Positions 1-10,683 of a stretch of DNA of 64,000 bases are shown piece after piece. How positions within the stretch are numbered: the first letter of the stretch is position 1; each line of letters starts with the position of its first letter. Below the pieces are notes generated by a model, which had not been told where the DNA came from, made no database searches, and saw only the letters and a list, made by a program, of their open reading frames with translations. This DNA comes from Dermanyssus gallinae (Eukaryota > Arthropoda > Arachnida > Mesostigmata > Dermanyssidae). The position numbers and the translations under genes were made by a program. The stretch lies in the NCBI GenBank assembly GCA_003439945.1, contig QVRM01002786.1, positions 62,001 to 126,000 of the forward strand, written 5' to 3'.

Positions 1-1700
1 CGCTACGCGCAGCTTTTTTCAGGTGACGCCCAGGTGCACGAATATCACAGTTGACTTCAAAAACGTATTTAACTCCCACCTTCGAAGCCCGATGCTTCAT
101 CATGTTCGCAAGCACGAGTCTGAGTTTTGCAACGACGCTCACTGCTCGCAAGCGAAACATATTCCTCGATACGTTCGCCCGCTCCCAGCTCCAGTTGCCG
201 AACTTTGTCTCGGGGTTAAAAGACGCTCTAGCCTTGCTCAACCTGGATCTCTCGTCGACGTTCGCCTGCCAGAAATTGCCCGAGCCCTCCTCAGACAGGA
301 CTCTCGAGTAGCTTCAAGACACCAAGACAAAGCCGTTCAGGAGTGGCAGCTCACTTTTAGGGGCTCTGGCTCAGAAGAAGGATATAGGAGAGAGCAGTCG
401 GCGTGAGACAAGACTTTACTAGCGCAAGCCAAAAGCCGCCCCGGAGGTGTCCGGCCCGCAAGCCTAGCGGACTCGGTTCGTTTCGCCCGCACACCGGAGA
501 GCGGTTTTCAGCTAAACGTCTGATCCGATGACAATCTTGGCATCGTACTGCCAAACCAGGAGTTCAAGGCCGTTGGCAGCCTCCGCCATGGATTTGATGT
601 TTTTGCCGCTCACTCATGTCTGTGTGGCACAAACATGGCTGATGCAAAGGGTCACCATGAGCGTAGCTGCAAGAAGGCGACCCCCCACGAAGCAGGAGCG
701 CTAGAACGCCGTAAACGATGTGCATGTTAGACCTCTAGATTGCTTTGTTGTGCGCGTCGAGCCGACTCATGTGTGTGAAGATGAAAACATTAGACCACCG
801 TGTTCCTGCAGAGTTCCTGAGGCAGCGCAACGCTTTACAGGTTTAGCGCGACAACTATTTTTGACACGCTCCCGAGTGGGAGAAACCGGGAAGAACTGAT
901 CTACTCGTATATAATATAAGGTACGTGAGGAGCTCAATCTGTACAGTAACCGGCTAAGTCTAATTTGGTCACAAAAAATAAGACTTATTATTATTAGAGG
1001 CATAAATTCAATATAGTTTAATGAATAATGCATCATTAACATCTGCATAATGCATGCTGTACCGTTGTAATATTTATATATCCCCGAAAGTCACCGTGGT
1101 TCATCCTACATTAAGCAAAGACTTAGTAGTTAGGGACTCGACCCACCGTGGGGACTCTTGCTCTCTAGGAATGGACAGCGTAGTAAAAACGTTCTATCAT
1201 TTCTCCGTCCTGGATATGAACTGCGCAAATATCCAGGGTGGCTGTTTGTAGAGGAACACGACAGGGTAGCAGAATCATTATCTTCGTTGCTGAATTTGTT
1301 GAGATCACTGACTTTGCCCAGTATTGCTCAGCTGCTCAAGATGAGGCCTTCGCCGGGCGTGTGGTCGTTACAGACATTATGCAAACACTCAGAACATTTT
1401 TGGACCTGCTAAATGGCGAACTGAGAAATGTAGTTGTAACTTATATCATTAAAGGTGCATCAACTTTTTTCTTTACGGGAAAGGGTCTGGCCAGGCGTCA
1501 CCAGCAAGGCGAATATCGGGCAATTAGTCTTACCCTGTACGCTTGCCAAAATTATGCATTCTACTGAGATTTTTTTTATACATAAAAGCATACTACTTAA
1601 ATAAGCTGAACATGATAACGCATGCTTCGCCACGGCTGTAATATCAGTAAGGCGTTCGACTGCGTCGATCTTGACCATACTTAAAATGCTGGATGAAAAT
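1..1700. other. Non-coding stretch, nothing recognised
   Basis: Several overlapping open frames of 60-130 codons occur on both strands. None shows a known motif, a signal peptide or a convincing splice context, and they overlap each other as chance frames do. I see no repeat family here until the LINE fragment that begins near 1705. Confidence 0.5.
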
Positions 1701-1704
1701 GTAT

Positions 1705-2090
1705 ATATGGGAAAATAAAGTTCAACAAGTCCGACGAAAGGTCGGAGACCTGGATGTTTTCAGGGCCTCTCACCTCTGGTCTGGTCTTGCGTGTGACAAT
1801 CGCCACGTCTATACCAGATACATAGTTTATGGCTATCATCACCTGGTTTGTTCGAATACGAGCTTCCACGAAGAGTACACCGAGTGCGTCTGTCGACTGT
1901 GCTCTCAGGCGTGTACGAATTTTCATGCATCTGCCTGCCTGGCCCTTGCGAAGAGATCACTGCACTGCCTCTCTCGAATTACATGCCGCGAGCAGCTGAG
2001 TGTATAATTGTATAATATGTATAATTGTTGATGTTATATGCATACTCAATATGAGTGAAATAAATACGATGAATTATCCTAATATAAAAT
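1705..2090 (+). mobile_element. LINE family L, 3' terminal fragment, copy A
   Basis: This is the end of a non-LTR retrotransposon polyprotein followed by its 3' untranslated end. The frame carries a Cys/His-rich tail with CDNRHVYTRYI, then YHHLVC, TECVCRLC and FHASAC, which looks like a zinc-binding C-terminus. Two more copies lie on the minus strand near 32.1-32.66 kb and 50.95-51.72 kb. They share the Cys/His spacing and the non-coding tail containing the word ATGTTATATGCATAC and, in copy A, GAAATAAATA. The other copies carry reverse-transcriptase thumb-like sequence upstream, which supports the LINE call. Copy A is truncated at its 5' side. The clade is not recognised. Confidence 0.6.
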
Positions 2091-2551
2091 GTTGGATGAA
2101 TCCGCTCACCGCTGGTTTCGCTCGTTGGCTCATCGACCTCTGAACCATTTACCATAAAGTTAGGAATGCTATAAGAATAGGTTATGTGCCTTTATAAGTG
2201 TTCATCCTTTGTATAAATATATTGCCCTCAGTAACGTTTGTGCACACACGACACCGCACTACTTGCCCTTGTTTGGAACGAGAATATTCCAAATGTTCTT
2301 GATATTGATGATCACTGTCGATACTGTGCAAAAATTTCCTGTTAATGCGCAAAAAACTCAGATCTTTTTTTCCGTACACCACAGTTTTCTGTCACATGAT
2401 ATATGTGTGATTTGGTTATAAATTGTTTAATCTTTATATTACCATCGGAGATCACCTGTCGTAGTTTTTTTTACCATGAGAAAACGACCTGGGTTTATCA
2501 CGTTTACCTGGTTTGATGCATATTTGCCCCGCTTCAGGAAATAAAAATAAA

Positions 2552-2619
<68 letters not shown>

Positions 2620-2627
2620 GCAAGTAC

Positions 2628-2667
<40 letters not shown>

Positions 2668-3770
2668 GAATACATTCAGACCTATTCCGAAGCCACTTTA
2701 AGCCTTCGGCCACGAATAGTAGTCAGATAACTGAGCCGCGTCTGTGGACGTCTGTGGACGTACGCTGCGTAAATATTGTAAATACACGTTTCCTTTTCTA
2801 ACGAGAGTTTAACTGGTGACAGCCGTATTGTTTGAACTCGACTCGTGCTGATATGGCCGGTGAGCTGAGAGTAGTGTACCCGTTCTATCTGCGTTCCACC
2901 CGTTCTAGCGGCGTAGGGGCCCAAACGTTTAAGGAGAAGCCGCGTCTGTCAGTTTTCAAATGTGTATCGCCCGCAGCTGGTAGGTTTGTCTAAATTGGCG
3001 TACCGATGTGAGCCAATCTCAGATACTTTAAGTAGTCTGACGTAAATGTTTTCCAGAATGAACCAGAATGAGCTGTTGCATCCTCCACCGCTTCGAAACA
3101 AAATTGTAACTGTGATGTCTACAAAGTTGTGAAACTTACATTTTATCTCCGTGCATAACCACACTTCTCCTCGTATCTAATTTCTAGGGTAAGTCGTGCG
3201 CCTTCACCCCGGGCGCTGCAATGCCACCGTTAAGTATATTTGGTTAACTAAATAGCCCTAATTTTTGTTAGAGACATTGTTTAGTTTCAATGCAGTAGGA
3301 TCCCCACAGCTAACTTTTATAAATGGGTTCCTGATTGTTTGCACGTCGCGTTTTTGCTGTGAGAACTCTATGTCATATATTCCTACTACTTGCCTGACGT
3401 GATCAAGAGCATGTGTATGCTTGTTGTTCATGTGTTTAATGATAAAATTCTCTCATTTCTCTTTAGAGGCACTCTTAAAGGCGATACCGTTATTCTTCAA
3501 CGACGCCCGAGTAGACGGTAATTCAAGCGGGGACAGGGGTACCCTTAACAAAATCAATGTACTGAAGTCAGAGCGAGATTGAAGAGAGCAAGTAGCAAAG
3601 CCTAGAGGGCTTTTATAGCCCCTCGCCGCATACTGATGAACTCCTTTTAACTAACAGGAATCGGCGGCATCTTTAAGCTATTATAGGCATATAACTAACC
3701 AAAGACACTTTACTAGTTGAAAGCAGCAATCGGTTGTTGGAGGTGAAGCAAAGCGTTAGACCCCCTAGGA
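2090..3770. other. Non-coding stretch with two microsatellites
   Basis: It holds the (AAT)n and (TA)n arrays listed separately and a tandem decamer CGTCTGTGGA at 2739-2758. The Asn- and Tyr-rich frames across the arrays are repeat translations, not genes. Nothing else is recognised. Confidence 0.5.
2551..2662. repeat. (AAT)n followed by (TA)n microsatellites
   Basis: An uninterrupted AAT tract of about 23 units (2551-2619) is followed after a dozen bases by a (TA) tract of about 15 units (2633-2662). Family D retrotransposon copies elsewhere in the window sit beside AAT tracts, but no D sequence is recognisable at this one. Confidence 0.95.
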
Positions 3771-3778
3771 TAATTCGT

Positions 3779-4670
3779 TCAGCTGCATCTCTTTTACTTT
3801 AATGCTAGCCTGCGTCGTTTTATTTGTTTGAAGTAAGTACAAACATGCTTTGGTTCATAGAAGTGTGCATAAACGCGCTTATCATCCAAGGTACATCTAC
3901 GATCATATTGAGTTGAGATATATGCCAGGAAAACCAAGGCTACAAAGTTTGGACGTGAAGGACGTTGAGCCATTTCTGATTTGATATATTGCGGTGGCCA
4001 ACCGCTGGGGTTTGCAAAAAATTACTTTCCCGCATCTTGGGCTACGAGCTCATTATATAGGAATCCTCCTCACTGCACACGTCAAGGAACGTAGCTCCAG
4101 AGGGAGGTGGGGAAAGCCCGTCGACTGTTTCTGGTTGCGGTGGGTGAAAAGAGAATTAGAGATTTTGCCAGCTAAACACATTTCTGTGATTTAGTTTCTA
4201 AACAAGATTGCTTTCGGCTTATTTGTTGTTATGTCAAGGGATAAAACATACAGACGACATTTGAGCAATTATAGATACCGGTTGTCAAAAATAATGCCAT
4301 GTTATTGTGATCGTCGACTTAAACGACCCAAAAATTGACTGACTCTCGTTAATTAAGAAACCGGCCATATGTAATATACGTATACCTACGACCTGTTTCT
4401 TGGAAAATCGATTATCCCAGCTAATCCTCTCGACGATCAATGCAAAACGTGGGTACCCCGTAAAGTGACCTGTCAAGCTGCATCCCCTTTACTTTGTTGT
4501 TAGCCTATTTTGTTTCCTTGGTTTGATGGTTAGAAGTAAGTACAAACATTGCCTTAGTCGTTATATATGCGGATGATATAATGGTTGCAAACCGCAGCCA
4601 ATGTGCAATCAAAGCACGTAACCTATGGTAAAGGTATCAAATCAAGCACGTAACCCATGGCAAAGGTACC
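3779..4670. repeat. Diverged direct duplication and local tandem repeat
   Basis: About 80 bp at 3779-3855 and at 4472-4557 share AGCTGCAT, TTTACTTT, TTAGCCT-like and GAAGTAAGTACAAACAT words in the same order and orientation, so they are diverged copies of one sequence. Separately, about 30 bp at 4607-4637 is repeated with few changes at 4641-4670 (both carry AGCACGTAACC and GGTA/CAAAGGTA). The rest of 3.8-4.9 kb is unremarkable non-coding sequence. Confidence 0.6.
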
Positions 4671-5027
4671 TATGCGTCTAGGCCTGTATTTGACCTTTTT
4701 CTCACCAGTGACTTCACTAAATTGAAAACGTGACCATTGCATTTCCTCCCATAAATGTAGGATGTGCAGAGCGGCATCTCAGTTTCTTGAACATAAACGA
4801 ATGAAAAAAAAACTTTATTTTGTATCTGAGTCCAGACTGTACGATAAGGCTTCTCGCTCGGCTGTTACGATTACGTTCGATTATTGACAACACGCTGCCT
4901 CAATAAACAGCTAAAAGATACAATCACTCGTTATAGACTCTTACAATAGGTTTTGCGAAAGCTGGAACTGGTCTGCGAAAGGCTGAGCTTGTTACCAAGT
5001 ACTTTTCCACCGCGTCTCCCCTTGGAG

Positions 5028-6699
5028 ATGAGTTTCGACTATGACACACCGGCTAGGCCCCGCTCAACAAGACGGCGGTCACCATTTTCAACAACATCTA
5101 CCCAGCCAACTTGTCTTGTGACACCAGCTATCGCGTGTATATACTGTTGTGGCTTGTTCAGGAGCTCAGAACTGAACAATGATGCATTTGTGTGCATACA
5201 TTGTAAAAGCAGGATTGAAAAAGAAGTGAAGGAAACGAATACATTTGAGCTTGTGGGCGAACAGGCCGAGTGTAATAATAACTATTGTATTAACGTCGGA
5301 AAAACGTTGTGTGTTTTTAAATCTGCTATTGAAGACCTGAAGAAAACGATTTTAAGAACGGACCACGATTATGATGAAAAATTCAGAGCTATTTTTACTA
5401 AATTGGATATTATCTCAGCTCATAGTGAATCGAGCGCCGCCAACCTCTCCCCCTCGCCTCAAACAGCAAAAAATGCACCAACAGCAACAACAAAAACAGG
5501 CGACCAGACGAACGTCCTACCGGCTGTTGCACGAAGAACCACAGAGCCTCTTGATACTGCAGCAGCAGCAACAATAACATCAGGCGTACCAAACATCGGC
5601 CCACTGATTGCTGCAGTAGTGGTGGACAGCGCGGCAGCAGCAGTAGCTTCAACATCAGCTTCCCCCGCGCTGATTGACAGTAGTAAAACAGCAGTATTAT
5701 CCACACACAACGGAATCACAACTGCTGTACGCAATGTCACCGCTTGCACACAAACAGACATCTTCGTGCAGGCAGACATTGATGGCACTGCAGTAGACTC
5801 TCAGCCTACCCGAGAATCGTCCCTGCCTTCACCACCTGTCAAGTCCGTTCTTCTGGCCGGTGACTCCAACGTCTCCCGGCTAGCGACAAACGTGCTTGAC
5901 ATGGTGGGTGGTGACGTACGCTGCAATATCTCGGGGCAAGGCGGCGCCACGTTATGCAAGGTGATCGCAAACGTACGTCGCCATATTGCCATATATAACA
6001 CACAGCCGATGGACCAGCTCGTCATGCTGCACGCCGGGCTAAACGATATCTTAAAGAGCCCAGCCAGTGATAATATTGTCGAAGTGTGGAGGCGGATAGA
6101 GCGTCAGCTGGATGACCTGGTGACGCTCTGCGAAGCCAACAACGTTAGGCTGACAGTCTGTTCTATACCGGTAGTAACAGGCGGCCCAGGTAGAGACCGC
6201 CGCGCGGATTGCGAGGTTTGTAAACGGTAAAATGTCGGCTAAATTTAAGAATTCGGCCGTGTCTTATCGTGACTTCTCGTATATCCAGCGCTGTGCCCGG
6301 TCTATGGACACAGATGGTGTCCATTTTAACCGCCGTGGAGCAAGTCAGGCGGCCAGGCCTATCGCCCGTGAAGCCGCCAGTTTCCTGGGAGTGAAACCAA
6401 ATATTGGGGAACTTAACAATAAGTTCAGTGCAACTCGGCGTCAGCCAGATAACCATTCCTTCCGGGCATTTCCCTCCCCTGCTGCGGGCAGCAGCAGAAA
6501 CAACTTCAACAGCCAATCCGGGATTGCTCCTTTTCAACACCGTCCTCCACCTCTTCCTCCACCACCGGTTCTCCCGCCATTTGGCCCCCCCGACTCCACA
6601 TACCCCCTCCACCTCTGCCACCAGTACCTCCATTTCCCGGCCTCTTCCCAGATTACCTGCTGTTTTAAAACAATCCGGACTAAATTGCCGCCCCAGTGA
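5028..6699 (+). pseudogene. LINE ORF1: zinc finger and SGNH esterase, one frameshift
   Basis: The first open frame of the CR1-group element. Translation should start at the ATG at 5028. Residues about 37-59 form a C-x2-C...C-x2-C finger (CIYC and CIHC). A Ser/Thr/Ala-rich linker follows, then an SGNH/GDSL-type hydrolase: GDSN near residue 277 (nucleophile Ser block), HAGLND near 335 and, past the shift, DTDGVHF with the Asp-His pair. Esterase ORF1 proteins of this group are thought to help ribonucleoprotein formation or membrane association during retrotransposition. The frame breaks at about 6216, where one surplus T in a TTT run gives a stop at 6228-6230. The protein then continues in another frame to 6699, ending Pro-rich. 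ORF2 starts about 50 nt downstream. Confidence 0.8.
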
Positions 6700-6751
6700 T
6701 TCCGCCCAAAAGTTAGCATCACTTCCCACTGCGGATAAAAACGTGCTTTCA

Positions 6752-9715
6752 ATGTCCACCTCACCGCATCCCGTCGGAGTTCCCAGGCCCCCAGCAAGCC
6801 AGCCAAACTGCGAGAGAGAAAAACTACAATGGACGTCGTCAGGATCGAGACCAAGAAGACAAACAGCCTGCAAACCTCAATGGGCTGCACCAGGCACTTT
6901 TCCGCAACAAATATACTCCACTGTCGATGCCGGCAGATCACGAAAGGCAACAGAGAAACCAGCTGAACCCGGTGATACCGAACTCACCCATCATATTCCT
7001 GTCGCACTTGGAGCAGCTGAATCTTGCGGTCGAAGCGCTCAGAAATACTATAGTGTACAACCAACCTCGGACAGAAGAAACGATTCACGAGTAGCCGGTG
7101 GCGGTCAAACTAGTCTAAATTGTTTTTATCTGAATGCCCGCTCGTTGGCCACTCCAGGCACTATAGATGCTCTTGCGAATTATTGTTTATTAAACAGCAT
7201 CGATGTGATTTTTATTTCAGAGACCTGGCTTACTAGTGCAATTAGTGATAGAGAGGTCTCACTCGGTGACCGGTACTCGGTGCATCGAATGGACCGAGGT
7301 TCCAGGGGTGGTGGAGTGTGTATTTTAACAATCAAGGGACTAAAGTGTCGCCGAATTGAGATACCCACTGGCTCGGAAACCGTAGCGGTAGACTTGCATT
7401 ATGATCACATTATCATTCGAATCATATGCTGTTATGTCACCAATGCGGACTCCGGCGCCCAAAGAAAGGCCCGTATCGAAAATGTTATAGAAGTTTTAGA
7501 ATTCTGTCTTGATGTCGGTTATCCTATATGCGTAGTTGGTGATTTTAACATGCCTGACACTGACTGGTCAAATCTGCGCTTAAGTGATGCTACCAGCCCA
7601 GAAAAGGCTTTTGCTAACTTCTGCATCATAAATGGTTTAGATCAGCTTGTTATGCAACCCACAAGGGAAAACAATATTCTGGACTTGCTTATTACATCTG
7701 AGAGGGAGCTCGTCACTGAGCCAGCAGTCGTGGATCCCCCTATTGCTACAGATCATCGGGCTCTCAGCTTTCGGATCCTGGTCCCTTCTTCTCATTTCTT
7801 AGAGTCGGGTGGTGGGTTCAACTTCTGGAAGGCTGATTATGACTCGATCTGTACAAACCTTGCGAGCGTAAACTGGACGACATTCTTTGCACGGTGCGTT
7901 GACATTGAGCAGATGTATAATGCATTTATCGATTATATACACTTTCTTATCGAGGTATTCACACCCCAGAGAAACAATAATACTAATCCCAACATGACGA
8001 GTCTTCGAAACCATGTTCGACGGTTAGAGGAGCTCATGAATGAATTAGCGACTGAAAGCATCTCAGTGAAGCTTAGAAAGGCCTCGACACGGTTGAGAAT
8101 TCTTGAAGAGTCAAAACTATCTTTTAAGGATGCTAAATCGTTTTACCGCTACGCAAATAAGCGACTTCGAGGTCGTGAGGAACTTCCCTTACTAAAAGTC
8201 GATAATGTACTCATTGACAATAACCGAAGTAAAGCGGCGGCATTCTCGAAACTGTTTTCCTCTGTATATACACCTCCGGATGATCAGCCGTCTTCACTGA
8301 CAAATCGCGTGCGTATAGAAAGACGCCAAAATCAAACAATTCATAAGCAGTTTTTAATCTCAATCGATGACATAATTAAAAAGATCAAAACACTCAATAA
8401 AAACACTTGTGATTTTATCGCCGAACCATTATTGTATATTTTTCAGAGATCGTATTGTGATGGGCAAGTTCCTTCATTATTTCGAAGGTCAATTGTAACG
8501 CCTATATTCAAAAAAGGTGCTAAGGATTTAGTGGATAACTACCGGCCGGTGGCTCGACTGTCCATTGCGTGTATTTTAATGGAGAAGTTAATCGTTGATT
8601 ATATTGAATTTTTTTTTAGTGCGTAACAAATTGGTTGACGCCAATCAGCATGGCTTTGCCAGGGGCCGTTCTACAGGGACACAACTTATATCCATGGTCC
8701 ACGATTGGAGTCTACACATAAATAATCGTAGAACATTTCATTGCATATATTTTGATTTTTCAAAGGCATTTGATAAAGTGAATCACAAACTTATGTTACA
8801 AAAATTAGAAAGTATTGACCTTGACTCCACAACTTGTCGATGGGTGTCAGCATACCTTACTGGGCGAAATTTTACCGTCAAAGTTGGTAACGTAGAAAGT
8901 GACCCCCTCCCCTGCACCTCAGGGGTGCCGCAAGGATCGTGCATTGGGCCTCTGCTCTTCAGAATATACGCCCTCGATCTCCCAACAGTGATTCCAGAAG
9001 GTGTCACTTATCTCTTATTTGCGGACGATTTAAAAATATACTCAGCAGTCGACAATTCCACAAGTATTATTCAACTAGCAATTAATAATATTGAAAACTG
9101 GTGTTGTGAGAATAGGATGCAAATATCTGTGCCTAAATGTGCCGTGGTGTCGTCAGATGGCAGTTCGCCACTGTATACACTCGCTAACGATGCAATACCA
9201 GTAGTTAAATCTTTTCGTGATCTTGGTGTGATTGTAACCCCCAAATTAGACTTCTCTCAACATATTACTGCCACCGTTGCTTCTGCTTCACAACTATGTA
9301 ATACCATATTTAGATGCTTCATTTTAAAAAATCCTGATTTCTATGTGACTTTGTACAGAAGTCTAGTATTACCCAAATTCCTCTACTGCAGCCAGGTTTG
9401 GGCTCCTTATTTGGCAAAAGATATAAATGCCATTGAGAGGGTACAGGCCAAATTTATCAGACGGATATCGAAAAGATGTAATATTCCTCGTGAAAGCGTA
9501 TCTCTTGTACCAATACGTACACTACACGGACGAGGTGATCTATCGCTTTATAAAAATTGTGTTGTCTCGGGACTGACCAGACCATGTTTAAACATATAAA
9601 TAATGGACTGCGAAGTGGTGTGAATGTTAGATCACTGGAAGTTGCGCGCTCAGTGAAGATAAACAACACATTCTCGTGGAGAGTTCCACGAAGTCTGCGA
9701 AGTCGACAGACCTGA
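6752..9715 (+). pseudogene. LINE ORF2: APE endonuclease and reverse transcriptase, two frameshifts
   Basis: The replication protein of the CR1-group element. The likely start is the ATG at 6752. The endonuclease has LNARSL, SETWL, SRGGGVCIL, GDFNMPDTDW, NILDLLIT and TDHRALSF in order (about 7118-7770). The reverse transcriptase follows with DNYRPVA, HGFARGRSTGTQL, YFDFSKAFDKVNH, SGVPQGSCIGPLL and the catalytic FADD near 9018, so key residues are present. A T9 run at 8609-8617 shifts the frame between DYIEF and VRNKLVD. A second one-base shift near 9570 hides the C-terminus (TMFKHINNGLRSGV...SRQT), which ends at 9715. It nicks target DNA and primes reverse transcription from the nick. Confidence 0.88.
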
Positions 9716-9822
9716 TGTATGTTCTAATTATATTCAGAGGCTAAATATTTTGTTAAAAACAATGTATACTTAGGCATATATGACCCTTAAATAAAGGTGC
9801 TTTTGACTTGACTTGACTATTT

Positions 9823-10505
9823 GGTAAGTCTGCCCCGATTATTTCACTGACGCATGCAACATTTTACACCATGGCGACTTGGTTACCTTTTCTAAGAATG
9901 AAATTTAAATTTATTTCAACTAATATTTTATAAATAATTTGCGTGATTTTTAGTCGATTCCCTGAGACTAACCTTTAAACGATCTTATAATGACAGCGCG
10001 TTGCCTGATCTCCTAAGACGTAGCCTTCTAACGCCAGGCTAAAGGAAAGGCTAAAACCGGATACCGGTTCGTTCCGCATTTTACTGTGCGACGCTTTTGA
10101 ACATTCTATTTTGGCCCAAAAAGGCGCGTTATGTAGGTCACTCTATTCTGCTCCTTAATTGGAAACGTGTAGTTATTCATACCGGTACTGTGCAATGGGT
10201 GAGGTGCAATGGATGAGGATCCTTAGGTGAATGTCATTTTCAGTAAAGATAAGGCGCTGACTAAGCTGTGATAAATTTAGTCAGTTATATTCTTAGTGCT
10301 TTAAAGGTCGTGGCTCGTTTCGTTCATACACGGCTTGTTTACGTTGCTGATAGCTTAGCCTGGGCGCATCGAAATCCAAGTTCTGCTTAGCTTTTTGACG
10401 GTTAGCAATGATCTCACTACAATACATAAAAGATTCGACTACGTACGCTTGTAAATAAGCATACATATAAAAGCGTGATCCAATGCACCACACAGTACCA
10501 AAAAA
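9823..10505. other. Non-coding stretch, nothing recognised
   Basis: Sequence downstream of the LINE tail. I see no open frame with a known motif and no repeat shared with the rest of the window. Confidence 0.45.
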
Positions 10506-10507
10506 TA

Positions 10508-10683
10508 AAGTTTTCGGACTGACCCTCAGCCAAGATTTAACGTCCACGGGACTGTTTTTCAAATCGCTTCATTGACGGACCCCCATAAATATAAATGTGC
10601 AACGGTGGGGCTCGAACCCGCGCACCTTTTTGTCTTCTCTGGTCGCGAGATGCAGGCGGAATGCATCACGCCACCGGACTCGA
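10508..10683 (-). mobile_element. tRNA-derived SINE, family S, copy 1
   Basis: Read on the minus strand it starts with a tRNA-like head: a box-A-like GGTGGCGTGATGC and a perfect box B, GGTTCGAGCCC, about 55 nt later. These are internal RNA polymerase III promoter elements. A family-specific body follows, with CACCGTTGCACATTT, ATGGGGGTCCGTC, GACGTTAAATCTTGGCTGAG and GGTCAGTCCGAAAACT, ending beside an A/T-rich tail. The same body occurs at 51770, 56323 and 21767. The acceptor stem does not fold back as in a functional tRNA, so this is a SINE and not a tRNA gene. Confidence 0.8.

Larger units (their letters stand above)
4930..9822 (+). mobile_element. Near full-length CR1-group LINE
   Basis: A non-LTR retrotransposon with two open reading frames and a canonical end. 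ORF1 (5028-6699) has a zinc finger and an SGNH esterase, ORF2 (6752-9715) an APE endonuclease and reverse transcriptase. After ORF2 come about 70 bp, AATAAA at 9790 and a tail of TTGAC repeats. The zinc finger plus esterase ORF1 and the short-repeat tail are typical of the CR1/L2 group. Only three single-base frame changes separate it from intact frames (about 6216, 8609-8617 and about 9570), so it is a young copy or an active one with assembly indels. The 5' boundary is estimated. Confidence 0.85.

Noticed and set aside
23..406. A 127-codon frame at the window start
   Set aside because: A second frame is open over the same bases and neither has a recognisable motif or context.
2439..2701. 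Asn-, Tyr- and Ile-rich frames across AAT and TA arrays (also near 21.4, 33.8, 40.0, 47.2, 58.1 and 61.9 kb)
   Set aside because: They are translations of simple repeats, open in several frames at once, with no non-repeat coding sequence.
10590..10683. Possible functional tRNA gene
   Set aside because: A and B boxes are present but there is no acceptor-stem pairing, and the same unit with a 100-bp body recurs as a dispersed repeat.
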